Both the position numbers and the translations under genes were made by a program. From Styela clava (Eukaryota; Chordata; Ascidiacea; Stolidobranchia; Styelidae), in contig NC_135263.1 in the NCBI RefSeq assembly GCF_964204865.1, forward strand, positions 9,655,426 to 9,719,425: DNA of 64,000 bases, read 5' to 3'. The notes under the pieces were generated by a model, which had not been told where the DNA came from, ran no database searches, and saw nothing but the letters and a program-made list of their open reading frames with translations. Shown piece by piece: positions 34,474 through 46,161 of the stretch; within the stretch, counting starts at the first letter, position 1; the number at the start of each line of letters is the position of its first letter.

Positions 34474-37400
34474 TTATTTCTGTAATTCGTCTAAAACCTT
34501 CCAAATAGCAAGATTAGAATGTTTACTTTCATTCCAACGAGTTTGCAAGGCAACTCCTGACCATGACGACGATGGTGAATACGCAAAAACAGTGCTTTTG
34601 CGACAAAGCTCGTTTTCAATTAAAGAGATCAACTCATGAGTGTCCCTCCATATCACTGAGCATTTTCTTTTTGGATAATTTTCTACCAAAAAGTGCATCA
34701 AGTCGACTTTGTTAAAAACTCTTATTCTCCAGCATTTATCGTCTTTAAAGCGTGCCAATTTGCTTTTATTTTTTTCCAAGAATAATTTGTTCAGGAAATC
34801 GTTTTGAAAGCTTTTGTCCAATGATTGCTGTTTGACCTTCAACACAAAAAATTGAATTGTGTTCTGTTGTACGTATATATATGATTGTGGATAATTCATA
34901 TTATAACTTCGATCTAGATTTTTGGCAACGAATGTCGAGAGAATTTTTCAACTGACCAATACAGTGCTTACAGCGCTATACCTGTGGGCATAATAAACTA
35001 CAATGTTGGTACAAGGTGGGCAAAGGTTTTTGTCAGGGGTAGCATTAACAAAAGTAGTTTTCTCAATTTTTTCAAAAGACCATATCATATAGTTTGTACC
35101 TATAGTTAAAATTTATTTCGTAAAATATCCCGAATTAAATTTAATAATAAGTATATCAGACGACAGAGTAAAAACATAGTTTAGAATTTAGATATTTTAC
35201 ATAAAGTTTAAAGATAAATCTAAATTTTGTATGCAATTGTGAGAAATTTCCACAACTTTCTTCAAAAGCGGGGGGCCGCACAAAATGCTTAATTCTTGTT
35301 CTATGAAATCAAATTCTTCCGAGTAGATTATAATATTGGTCGGATATGCAGAAAAAAAATATCTAGCGTTCCATTGAGACATAGCGAAAAAGTACATCTT
35401 TATACCTTTCCGACAAGAATCAATTTAAATTTCATTGCATGCAAGACTTACAAGTGCACTCACTATTTCATGGTCATCGGTAGCAAATGCTAAGTAAACG
35501 TTAACAACAACACTTTTCAGACATTTGGACTTGTAGAAATTGGGATGCTGTGAAAGATAAACGTATGTAAGAGCACGGTATTCGGTATAACATTGGTGTT
35601 ATTGGTTAGTAGTACGGCGATCTTCTTGATAACGCTCACCTAGCAGTTAATTAATTATCTTATATATATATGGCAAAATAAATATTTAAAAAAGATTAGA
35701 ATCGCACACTTATGAAGTATAAATATATATAACGTAAAATAAAGTTTTCTGGCAGACAAAATTCGAAGATTTGAGTTTAGAAAATCATTGCGAAAAAAAA
35801 CACCACGCGAGTTTCGAAGCAGGTTACTGTTGCGTACCATATTTTCTATGTAGTCTTTGGTTAGGAGAAGAGTAGCTGATGCGAGATCGGAAGATTCCAT
35901 CCGTTCCAGTTTTCGGCAAAATTGTAGTCTTGTTCGATCTGGATTGCAGTACGAAAATTTCCACTCTTTGTTGTATCTATATGATGTATTTTGAATAAAG
36001 ATTTCATTGAATATCATATTGTTGGATTTTTTACTTCAACATCTGTGATCTAATGCAAACGCAAGATAAGATTTTATACATTACAATTTATACATAATAT
36101 TTCTCTGAAGTAATGAAAATCGACAACGCGGCTATCACATAGAGAAATTTAGATATATACTCTTCAAATCATAACGACAAAATATTTTAGTGAATATCAC
36201 ATTGGGTTACATTACCATGCCCGGATTATAATACAAAACAAAAACAGAAAAATTAAACGAACATTATTATACTAATACGAAGTTTATCCATTATGTGAAA
36301 CACGAACAACATTATTATCTTTGTGTTTAATATTTCACTGATAAATTGGCTCTTCAGCACGTTACAAAATAAGACTTCAACCCACCTCCAATGAAAAGCA
36401 ATGTATTCGGAATTTTGAAGAATCTCTTTTACAAACTTCTGAGCGATATCTCTGACGTATTTTGGTCTTTGTGTAAAAATTTCAATTATTTTCATAAGAG
36501 TTTCGCTTGATGTGAGTTTCAGGTTATTTGATTTCAATGTGGTCGGATCTTTTTGCGTTTGTTCCAAAAGTTGTTCATCGAGATTAGTGATGGGCCTCAA
36601 TAAGCTTTTGTAGGTGTTTATCATAATTCCACATGGCAGATGAGACCTTCACATATTATGAATCAAAAAATGTGAGAAGGGTTATAAGGAAGAAGGAAGA
36701 ATATACAGGAGAGGTAGTAAATGCCGAATAATATTTTATATGAATCTAACAATGCTTACATATACTTGGTCCTAACCATATCCGGGTGCATTCCGGATAC
36801 TGGAATACGTCGGATGGGTAGTGATACAGTTGTTGTACAGTTTTTGCTCTTTCTGTATCGAATTGTCTCATATTCTCGATCTTTTTTGATGAGGCTTGAA
36901 TAGCGTGACTCCAGTAACATTCCACATGTTTTATTAACATATCTCTCAAATCCGCACGCAACTTTCTTTGTCTGGAAATCATGAGGCATGGAATTATTAC
37001 ATGAATTACTGTTATTCATCAATTGTCAAGTTCAGCGCATCTTCGATTGGCATGATTTTTACTAAACTAAAAAAAAAACAGTGTAATGCCACTATAAAAT
37101 ATTTGTATATCTTTATCTCGGAAACAGATATCCTAATTTGACCAAACCTCTTTGATCGGTAATTTGATTTCAGCTAATTCATCTTATTTGAATTTCATTG
37201 ATAGCAAATTTTTTTTTTTTTGTTATTATTATTTGTTCATTTCTGCGTGTCTCGAATTCATTGTTGCTATATTGACATCAGATTGAGAAACCATAATTTA
37301 AGTTTAGGATCTACAACACAAATTTGATTTACCTGGAATCCAATATCAAATCGTGAATCACATTTTCGTTTCATATCTTTTATAGTAGCAACAGAAATCA

Positions 37401-38615
37401 ATCGTGAAATCATTTGAACGTCGACTCTCATTCCAGTAGGCACAAGTCCCGCGGTTCCACGGTCTTTGTCTTTGAAATGAGGTTTGAACGGCGGTACAAC
37501 AAGCGTTCTGATTGTACACAAAACAGATACATAAGATTTGTAGACATATTTTTAGTCCCTGAAGCACAGACATGAAAACATATAAAATATACCTGTTGGT
37601 TTTTATGGCAACAAATATTGCCTCTTGCAATCCCATCAATTCATTACTTGGTCCGTTTATTATGGCTGTATACATAAATCGATTTGGATCCAAAGTAACT
37701 AATGGTTCTAATGAAGACATCTTCCAGTCTAAATCGTGTTCCAGGATTTGACAAAAGTCAATTGATGTATCCTGATTGAAGAAAAATCTAATTGTTGATG
37801 ATAACCTATACTGCGACTGCTTAGGAAATCCAATATTATCGAATTGTAATGCAGTCATATCGTTCAGGCCATATGGACAATGACAATAATGTTAGATCCC
37901 ATAAAAAGTCCTTTATATTAGTAAAACCTTCAAAATCTCCAGATTGTTATTGTACTTTATTGTACATCATAAAAAAAATATATATACAAATAAAGAACGA
38001 ATCACTAACATTTTTCAATCCTTCTTCATGCAAACTGTTCACTTCAAATTTTATTTCTTCCTGGAAGGTATGCCCTACGTCCTGTCGATTTTCCAGCGAT
38101 TGAGTATCTTAAAAATATTTGAAACTTTCCTCAAACGATAATTCGAAAATCATCCAGTGTATGTCCATATTATAAAATATCTTGACCTTGACAGTAAATG
38201 ACTAGACAAATAGCTTGGCCCTTCTAATGCCATTCATAACTGAGTGATATATCACATATCAATGAACAAATTCGCATCAAAATATAGTATTGAGAATTCA
38301 AGAGAACTGTATTTTTTTAAAGCAATGCTGATTTGTAATTATTGTATCATTCAGTGTTACAAAGTGGTTGATTACACAATCAACCGTTTTCAATTCTGCA
38401 GAGTATATATCTACTCTTTTCGTGTCAGCTATAAAATGTACAGAAAATTCTCAATCTTAGTCAAAACTACTGGCATTTGTTAAATAAAAATTCATACTCG
38501 AAATTTTAATTGTAACTGGCTGTCTTTCCAATGACCACAGAAGTAATAGTGTCATATAATATGCTGTTAAGATTAACAGTATGACAATAACTGTACTGAT
38601 CTTCAGATGCGGCAT
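34474..38615 (-). CDS. O-fucosyltransferase-like type II membrane protein
   Basis: Nine minus-strand exons join in phase to 546 residues: 38498-38615, 38010-38107, 37593-37771, 37333-37507, 36760-36971, 36386-36646, 35838-35976, 35452-35547 and 34474-34836. A short cytosolic start is followed by one membrane helix (ISTVIVILLILTAYYMTLLL), as in Golgi transferases. The donor-binding fold shows 'GLQEAIFVAIKTN' with RTLVVPPF, 'SHLPCGIMI', the HxR motif 'YIAFHWRYNKEW' (created across the exon 6/7 junction), 'VVVNVYLAFATDDHEIV', and a C-terminal 'AYSPSSSWSGVALQTRW'. These fit the GDP-fucose protein O-fucosyltransferase superfamily (PF10250). The acceptor is unknown. An in-frame ATG further upstream (38676-38678) is possible. 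The gene is convergent with GALE, 184 bp apart. Confidence 0.82.
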
Positions 38616-38699
38616 TGCAGCTCGATGAAAAATCTCAAACCTCGTCTCGTTGAATATGGTGACATAAAAATGAGTCATTTCATTGTGTGCCCAGCATGT

Positions 38700-39217
38700 T
38701 AACTATAATAACAAGAATATAATGATGTTTTATTAAATAACATGCCCTTTTTTACTGTATAACAAAATTTAAATCGCCTCCAGTCATGACTTATAGATGG
38801 ACTATCTATACCTAGAGTATGAATTAACTATATCGAATGTCTTTTAACGTGAACAGCAAAATTGCTGAGAAGCTGTCAATGCAATTACATGGAAGCATTG
38901 CTGCGTTTTTGTCACAGTGGTGTCTGCAGGAAATGTAAAATTGTTTAGTAAATTCAATGCATGATGTCATGATCTCTCAATACCGTAAGGCGTAAGTTAT
39001 CGTCGTAAGACGCATGCGGCCCGCGTTTGGAACACCCTGGTCTATAGTATTCCCGCAATCAAACATTTAACGAACTCCAAAACACGTGTCGTGGGCATAT
39101 TGGTGGTCGTCTTGGTTACATCCATTCTGATTGGCAATTAAGTGGTCATCGTGCTTGGCTTCCATCACAAAGTTACATAAAAGGGATGCCGAAACGCTGG
39201 GATCAAAAATACCTATT
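38700..39217. other. Spacer with a hAT end at about 38990-39039
   Basis: The strip ends 'atgcggcccgcgtttggaac' and then ACCCTG before 'gtctatag'. Its complement starts CAGGGTGTTCCAAACGCGGG, a hAT-type terminus. The left partner was not found. The rest shows no gene. Confidence 0.45.
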
Positions 39218-39499
39218 CTAGTTACGTTCGTCATCTTTAACGTTTCTTCTGTAGTTATTCAGGGTATGGTGCTGAGACTGTTCAGTTGGCGGTAACGCTG
39301 CTGATAATTTGGCGCCTATATTGACGAGGGCTTTTTGCACGACATTAATATCCCATTCACCTGCTCCCTTCACGATTTTGATTGCCGGAAATTCCTCAAA
39401 CACAAGTATGAAAACTGCTATCTCTGTCAACTTATTAATTATTCCGATTTTCTTTCCGGAGTGGAACACGACACTCTTCACGTGCATCAGTTCGACAAC
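39218..39499 (-). CDS. Unrecognised 3'-terminal exon
   Basis: After 'aatttacttcag' (acceptor at 39500) the minus strand stays open to a stop at 39218. It includes 'IGIINKLTEIAVFILVFEEF' and, further on, 'GEWDINVVQKALVNIGAKLS'. The amphipathic, well-mixed composition looks more like real protein than AT-rich noise. I found no upstream exon and no family match, so this could also be a chance frame of about 90 codons. Confidence 0.3.
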   Translation of the reverse strand, partial: VVELMHVKSVVFHSGKKIGIINKLTEIAVFILVFEEFPAIKIVKGAGEWDINVVQKALVNIGAKLSAALPPTEQSQHHTLNNYRRNVKDDERN

Positions 39500-39836
39500 T
39501 GAAGTAAATTAAATTGTCGGATGTGAGTGAAAATCATTATAAAATGCATATAAATAATATCGACAGTGTTGATTGGATTCAAATTATGTTATATGAATTG
39601 AAACTCGTGTTTAAATTTATGTAAGATCGATTTCAAACAGACAGTTGCAAATATTTTACAAACTATTTGCCAACAAATTCCTAAAATATTATTTGTGTAT
39701 CTTTGTATTGTCCAGCATATATATATTTATATAGCTAACCTGTAACCTACTTGAACCAGCTGTAACCGGAGGACAAACTTTGCTTGGCCCACTATATTAT
39801 TCAATCGTATTAGGCTTTCTCTCACAGGGAAAGTAT

Positions 39837-40059
39837 GAAAAATCGAACCCAACCCTGTCGTACACAATCTCTTTATGTGATGTGCTACATGGAAAGGTAT
39901 GGCAGACAAAAGCAACGCTATTTAGACAAAGCTATACCAAAATCGATTAACCAATGTTGCCGGCATAGGTGTAGCATGAAACAACATCGCCTCAATTTAT
40001 GTATCAAACTGGCAATTTGGCTTATTAGTGTTATATACTATGTAGCATTTCTTAAATAA
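39837..40059 (+). CDS. Small cysteine-rich frame of unknown nature
   Basis: About 74 codons beginning MKNRTQPCRTQSLYV, with a basic KQR site, then 'INQCCRHRCSMKQHRLNLC' and a hydrophobic end. It has no signal peptide at its start. Cys-Cys-x3-Cys recalls an insulin A-chain, but the last spacing is nine residues instead of eight and no B-chain is seen. Possibly a chance frame. Confidence 0.2.
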
Positions 40060-40697
40060 ACTTGGCCCGGTGCTGCTCTGTTCACTCTTTTACAAATGAG
40101 GTACAAGACGGACACGTCGGACCTAAAAACAATTGTAAAAAAAGAAAAGTAATAGTCTTCTATTAACTTCTTTCATCTTTAATAAATAAAAATGTTAAAT
40201 CGGTTGGTCCATTAGTTGGGGAGAAAATCGTTTGTCACAGCAAAAATATAACATCAACTACGCCAACAAGAATAACAACTCAGCAAAAGTCCGATCTAGA
40301 AAACCTTCAACAGAAACGTTGCTGGCTCCTCACAGATCACTTATTACTATAAGATACGAATTTTGTGTTGCCAAATGTCATGCCGGGAATCCGTAATCAA
40401 ACTTATTTTTGCATGAAAAGCTTGTTATTAATAATGTAAGGAAATGAATTAGGCCGGCTCCACACGTCGTTTCCACGTACATAGTTAGAGTGAAAATCAT
40501 TCAAATCCACAGTAACCATCAGTATATACTTGCGATGTACAACAACAACGATTGGCATGGTGCTTGATGGAATATTTTCCCGGTTAAACAGTTTCCCCTG
40601 ACATCGATCTCTGCGTAGGAAAAAATATTTTACCGATAAAACCAGCGTCTATTTCATGCCCGATGATACATTTGTAAAGAAACACAAGAAACTCAAC
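40060..40697. other. Spacer upstream of the small secreted gene
   Basis: Contains a retroelement-like 3' remnant near 40130-40285 ('ggttggtccattagttgggg', 'aacaagaataacaac'), similar to 10597-10660. A TATA-like 'gtatata' at 40522-40528 lies about 170 bases before the ATG of the next gene. Nothing else recognised. Confidence 0.4.
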
Positions 40698-42538
40698 ATG
40701 GATGCAAAACTTCAATTTCTTGTTTGTTTCATCCTCATACTGTTGATAATCTACAACTCCCCAGTCACCGGGCTTTATCACGGATTCAAGAAGGGTAAGG
40801 GATGTTTCATGTCTCGCAACAATCGAGGTTGCCTAATCGAGGGTTATTTTCTTTATACTGAGAGTTAGGCTGGAGTCGTATTTATGATAGGCTTAATATC
40901 TTTGCAATAACTGAGACGAGGATAAGTAGCATTATGGGAAGATGCTAGGTAGAGCTAAATAAAATATAACTATTGCATATGGTATTCACCAGATAACTTT
41001 GAAATAGGAGTTGAGAGAAGATTGTATTTAGCTTGAAAGCTTATTCTAAACCGAATTTTTTGATTAATTAAGATATGTTATATTTAGCTTCAATGGAAAA
41101 ACCGCAACCGACTTAAATCAAAGGTCTCTAACCAGCAATGACAATATAATTATGAGACTATACCTCATTGTCCATATCACCGGGCATAATAATTATTCGA
41201 ATCCATACCATACATACCTCCATACATAATAGAATTAGGAAAAAGGGTTTTAACCAAAGACGTATTTGATTATTCAAGAACATGCATGTTTTGTCTTTCA
41301 CAGATGTTCAAAAACCTATGGATCTGGAACGTTTTGATAAAATTTTCGAGGGTAAGTTGAATTTTGAGATTCAATACGATCTTTTTATCGTTTCTCAAGT
41401 ATTAACTCAGTCTATAATATTTGTGTCTATGATTCAATCTGACACATATTTATATAAAATACGAACGCTAATGTCGTTTTGTTATATATATATAAATATA
41501 TATACTTTTGCAATTGTAATTTCGAGGAGGTATAGTATCCAAAAGTGGTTTGCATTTCATGTCGGTTTACCTGTCCTTGTATGCCAGAGGTGGCGTGATA
41601 AATATAAGTGGCTTAAAATATTTTTAACTGTAATATTTCGATTTGTATACGATTTGATTTTGGAACACATAGCCTGTTATAGTATATATACGGATTAGAA
41701 ATATTACGTCTGGATTGTTTATATATTTAAAGGACCGTGAAATAGTTTCAACTGAGAATTTTTTCAAAATGAACGTTTTCTTATATATTCGATTTTTTTC
41801 TTTCGTTCAGAAAATGAAATTTAACGTCAAACGCAATCATATATAATGCGTATACTTAGACAATGAGAAAAAAGAAGAAAATTATTTGTTGATTTCATTC
41901 TCTTTGTGTGTGAATAAAATAAATGCATAATAAAAATTGAATAGTTTGTATATATGTACATACATTAACATTGAGCATGTGATTCACTCGAAAATATAGT
42001 TATACAGTGGTGAATTGTAGCTAGAGCTATTACTGAAAAGAGGTAAAAGAGACGTAAAAGGATGTACCAAGGGCAAATTGTCCTTGTCCAAATTGTCCAC
42101 ATCATCGCGGGGGTGCGATTTTACATTCATTGTTGACCGTCAGTGAGAGTTATAGTTCAAATGCATATGTCTAATACCATGGACTAGGAGAAAATCGTAC
42201 AAGGTAACATCACAAGAAGACTTATCGCCTATAAACAGATCTATTAAATATATATATTAATTACAAAGTTCTAGGAAGACTGCATGATTTTATTACTGCT
42301 GTTATTACTTTCAGTGGCACAAATCCCTGTCATAATACAAACAAATTGCAACGGAAAAAGCATTCGGCGAAAACTCCTTATAAATATTTATCCTATACTT
42401 CATTTTATAAGCGTGTATTATGAGTTACAGGTTTCTGACGTAAAATACACACAAGGATCCGAATATAATAAACTAGGCTTTCAACGCGCGCGATTTTTTT
42501 TTTTAGTTTTTTTTTCCGAATGCGAATGTTTAACATAG
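40698..42538 (+). CDS. Small secreted protein, possibly lipocalin-like (founder gene X0)
   Basis: The exons proposed are 40698-40794, 41304-41351 and 42315-42538, all phase 1, giving 122 residues. Exon 1 is a signal peptide (MDAKLQFLVCFILILLIIYN.., cut near VTG). Exon 2 is exactly 48 nt, as in the minus-strand paralogues. Across the exon 2/3 joint the protein reads PMDLERFDKIFEVAQIPV and then IIQTNCNG. This resembles the first conserved stretch of lipocalins, 'FDLEKYxGxWYEIARIP...C', but the G-x-W is missing. The donor after exon 2 (GGTAAGTTG) is strong, although the frame stays open for 115 more codons if unspliced. Exon 3 is the least certain part. The lipocalin link is a hypothesis. Confidence 0.5.
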
Positions 42539-42742
42539 TGTTGGCTACATTAGACTCTAATATGCACACTTTTCTGTGCACAATTTTCTGGTGGAGGAAT
42601 GAGCGATATTATACTGGATTTCCCGATTTTATTTAATCCGAAGAGACGGAAATATTCGTAGAGCCCAAATGTAATTTTTGCTAGGTATGATTTTGATCTC
42701 TCAAAAGTACCTCATTTGCAAATCCTGCTCTTAGGCTCACGT

Positions 42743-42749
42743 TATAAAA
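42743..42749 (+). promoter_or_regulatory. TATA box upstream of Y1
   Basis: TATAAAA about 140 bases before the first ATG of Y1. It is conserved at 56514-56520 and 62918-62924 before Y2 and Y3. Confidence 0.5.
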
Positions 42750-42889
42750 GAAACTCTATTCAAAAAGGTAATTAATATGAATCACACAACAATTATCGGT
42801 GTATTATATTTAACAGCACACAAAACACGTTACTCTTCATTTTCATTGTTCAATGTTCATTTGATCAAATCTGGTTCTCTAAATTGAAA

Positions 42890-43102
42890 ATGCAGGAAAA
42901 CATGAATAAAGCGTCATTATTGAGTTGCGGTATGTTTATTATTCTAATATATATACCAACACTCAATAAATCATTTTGTTGGCAAAAATCTGTTTTGAAA
43001 TCAGATCAAGGTTGCATTGCAAAATGCGTTACAATTTCTTTCGTGAACCATGAAACAATCGATGGAGGTTTACAGCACATAATAAAAATGTTGGAAACGT
43101 AA
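42890..43102 (+). CDS. Small secreted-protein gene Y1
   Basis: 70 codons from MQENMNK; the inner Met (42902) begins a clear signal peptide, MNKASLLSCGMFIILIYIPT. The mature part has three cysteines (CWQ.., GCIAKC) and ends in 'VNHETIDGGLQHIIKMLET'. That end aligns with exon 2 of the X genes (V-x-[RH]-E-[ST]-[MI]-D..L..[FI]..[LM][FL]E), so Y and X share ancestry. In Y the exon-2-like part is preceded by 'acaatttctttcg', which looks like a splice acceptor with AG changed to CG. Y may therefore be an X copy reading through a lost intron. Function unknown. Confidence 0.45.
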   Translation: MQENMNKASLLSCGMFIILIYIPTLNKSFCWQKSVLKSDQGCIAKCVTISFVNHETIDGGLQHIIKMLET

Positions 43103-43230
43103 AACAATGGCTTATTTTATCTAGTACTTAAGAAATATTGTGAAAACATTTCAAATAATAGGTCAGGATAACGAAAAAAATTATGAAAGATAAACTTATT
43201 TTCAACTACATAAAATCGAAATACTCTGAC

Positions 43231-43517
43231 CTTCAAACAGGTTCTCAAACTTCTCCAGATCCATAGATTCACGAGGCACTGTAAAGAGATGTAAAATTGA
43301 TATTGCTGAAATACCCACTGGTACATATATGCTTAACCAGCGTAACTATATCAATCCTTTAGCTAATATTGAACAATGCATACAATTCATAAAAATGATA
43401 CAAGTGCTACAACTTACCTTCTTTATATCCATTGGCATTAAATGCCATAACTGACGAGTTCAAGAAGATCAGAATAAATGCAATTAAGCAAGTTAGAAAT
43501 TTTACATTCATTTTCAT
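43231..43517 (-). CDS. Small secreted-protein gene X1
   Basis: Exon 1 at 43418-43517 encodes the signal peptide MKMNVKFLTCLIAFILIFLN and a short start FNANGYKEG. After a GTAAGT donor, exon 2 at 43231-43278 is 48 nt, phase 1 to phase 1, and encodes VPRESMDLEKFENLFE. Exon lengths and phases equal those of the plus-strand gene at 40698. The donor after exon 2 would be GTCAGAG, which is weak. If it is not used, the frame stops after ten more codons at 43202. A third exon was not found. The gene is convergent with Y1, and about 130 bp separate them. Confidence 0.5.
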
Positions 43518-45756
43518 TTCTGGTATATAGTGTTACCTCGGATAAACGAACTATTAATCTGTGTTAAGTGAAAAAATTTTATCAAACAAAATTAATTATG
43601 CTTTAACCTAGTAATTTTTTGATTTTTGCTTTTTCAAATAGTTTGCTTAAAAGTACCACTAACACGATCCATGATGTTAGCTATCTATTTTTTACTCTAG
43701 ATAAGTATAAATTGAACAGCTACAATGGGCGTATATAAGAATATCCAAAACAGGCAGACAAGACAGGAAATAATTTGATTCAACTACCCTGTCAACCGAC
43801 AGTGATAGTTGTTTTACGTGCATTAGCACTGTTGATTTTTTTTTGCTCGATTGTTTCCTTTTGAACACAGTTCCTATCTGAAAGTATTCATCCGATATAA
43901 GATGTTACAAAAATACTTGTGCGACAAAGTAATCAAATTGGCTTCCTGGACCGAGACGAAATCATCATCTCACCGTCTATCTCTATCCTATGTCCTGACT
44001 AAAAAGAAAGACAGTCACACGTTAAATTATGTGGAAACGACATCCACGTACACGACGAACGTTTTTGGCAGTGTGTGGCTGAATGTGCATATCCGTTAAA
44101 ATGACACATCTATAATTTATCATATATATGAACTGATTTGTTGTTTAAACTAAGATCAAATATAGATCGTGTATTAGGTACATTAGAATAGCCTCCGTGT
44201 TGTCAGGTTCATATCACGGATTTCTTTGATTTTTTACATGGTGATAGTGCAGTTGGTAGAACGCAAAAGTTTTTTATAAATGTTTTCAAATTCAAAAAAA
44301 TAATGCATCAATTCATGACCCCGATTCATTTGCCAAATCATTGCGAATCACAATCTGTTGACAAAGTGGTTAAATCATACGATTTCCTATTTCGGTCAAC
44401 CCGTTTCCGAAAACAATCAATTTGACCAGAGATCAAGTCAATACATAATATATATGAATATTATCATCTGTCGGAACGTGGAAAAGCACCATTTTCACTG
44501 TCTATACCTCGGTATCGTTAAATTTATTGTCACACCAACTTCAAACGAATTCAGTGAAAAAATTTGCATCTTGCTCTTTCCCCACTACTTTCCCAAATTT
44601 GCTTTAAATAATGGAAGTGCTAGCAATTTGAAGTCCATTTTCGATGTGTTTGCCTGTCAGATCCAATCGATAAGGAGATTTCATAAAGCCCATTTTAGAA
44701 AAACATTGATTGTACAAATATGTTGACCCAGAAAGCGTCATATTTGAAACCATAGAATATTTCAAATGTGGAAAATTATCTTGGTTGCAATGTTTTCGGT
44801 AAAAATTGCCAAGATTTATTTTCAAACACTTCGCTGTCAAATCTGACTTATTCTCGAATAGATTTGTACAAAATCGACTGATATGCTGAAACCAAAACTC
44901 ATTTAGCTCCCGTATCTCATCATAGTAAAATTTTTCAACCTCTTTTCTAATTGCCTGACCTCTGATCACCGTCTGTGGGTTCGAATCCATGGTGTGGTTC
45001 ACGTAACCGCTGATCGGGTTCGGCTTCCTCAACCATCAAATCCGTGAATCCAAAACAAATAAATGGATCACGTGGACTGGTAACTGGGCGAGAGGCCGTG
45101 GTTCGCCATAATATACTTTAGACATCTCATGCCTCATACATTTTGCCGTTTTGAGAACTTATGATTTTGATTTTTTTATATATAAAAAATATTCGCGGTT
45201 CAGGAGTGTGTGTACCAATATGGAGGTAACTAATTTTGTTCGCCTACTTTACATCAAGTTGTATAAACTATAAAGAGACTGAAACCTATGGACAGGGGAT
45301 ATATTCATTTTGCTCACACAAACAGTCCTCAAACTCGTGATATAACTAATCGGCATAGTGTTATGGCCTAACCCTAATCTGGTACATATGCTACGGGAGT
45401 ACTAAAATATTAATTATGAAACTTATATTGCTATCTGAAATTGAATAAGTAAGTTTCCGTCTTCATTACTAATTGAGGGGCAAGTTAAAAGTAACTTGCA
45501 TGATTTTTTTTATTATTATTTTGTAACAGTTCCAATACAAACATTGATAGATAGATTTAAATTTATATTCAAAAAATGAATTTTAACTCGGCCAATATCG
45601 TATGACCAATCAGTTTTCTATTCGAAAATGAATTCATATTCTTGGGATTGTTTTGCAAATCTTGGGATTTTTCAACAATTTTCTTAAAAATAACCGATCG
45701 ACTGCAATAGAATGGAATCAATGTTACGATTACAGATCAAATTAATAACGCCAACA
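43518..45756. other. Array spacer, unit 1 left half
   Basis: 43845-44480 is a diverged relative of 46215-47040 within the same unit ('gaacacagttcctatctgaa', 'ttgccaaatcattgcgaatc'), so each unit has an internal two-fold repeat. A minus-strand frame at 44604-45032 ('LTAKCLKINLGNFYRKHCNQ') is broken in units 2 and 3, so I do not call a gene. A SINE piece lies at 44946-45110. Confidence 0.5.
44946..45110 (+). repeat. SINE piece, unit 1 (first)
   Basis: B-box GGTTCGAATCC in 'tctgtgggttcgaatccatg', then 'taaccgctgatcggg' and 'actgggcgagaggccgtggt' as in the full SINE at 29437. Counterparts are at 52566-52725 and 58910-59066. Confidence 0.6.
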
Positions 45757-46161
45757 ATGCCGACAAAATAGACAGCAACTAAACGTACGATACGACGTGC
45801 GCAAACAGAAAACGCCAGCTTGTATGTCGTGGAATTTACAAGATGGCAAAAAAGTCGATTCCGCTGCTTCAGGCAATTACTTGCCTCATCTATGCTAGAC
45901 AATGTTCAAATGTAGATACTGTGACGAATACCTGTGTTGGGATTGGCATAATAAAGTTCCATGTTGGGTAGAAAATTGTTCAGCAATCTTTCGCGTTCTT
46001 TATTATTCCGTTATTCGCTGATAAAACGCAATCTGATTCATATTTTGTACGTTTTGCCATAATTTTATGGAGCTTATGCTGGCAGTTAATGTCAAAACCT
46101 TGTGCAAACGTTGAATGCGTGACATCGGGTAATATAATTATCTTCCGCAGGCATCTCGATG
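45757..46161 (+). pseudogene. Histone H3 relic, unit 1
   Basis: Diverged copy of the relic described at 53693. Here the 'PRK' codons have become CCG ACA AAA followed by TAG. Later tracts keep R-W-Q-K-S and the stretch resembling the H3 'NLCAIHAKRVTI' and 'RRIRG' codons. It is not translatable. Confidence 0.4.

Noticed and set aside
35197-35397. Minus-strand frame that looked like an extra exon of the O-fucosyltransferase-like gene
   Set aside because: No acceptor gives a phase compatible with its neighbours. The exons at 35452-35547 and 34474-34836 join in phase without it.
44604-45032. Minus-strand 142-codon frame in unit 1
   Set aside because: Counterparts at about 52270-52700 and 58610-59040 have stops and indels, and part of the frame is SINE sequence.
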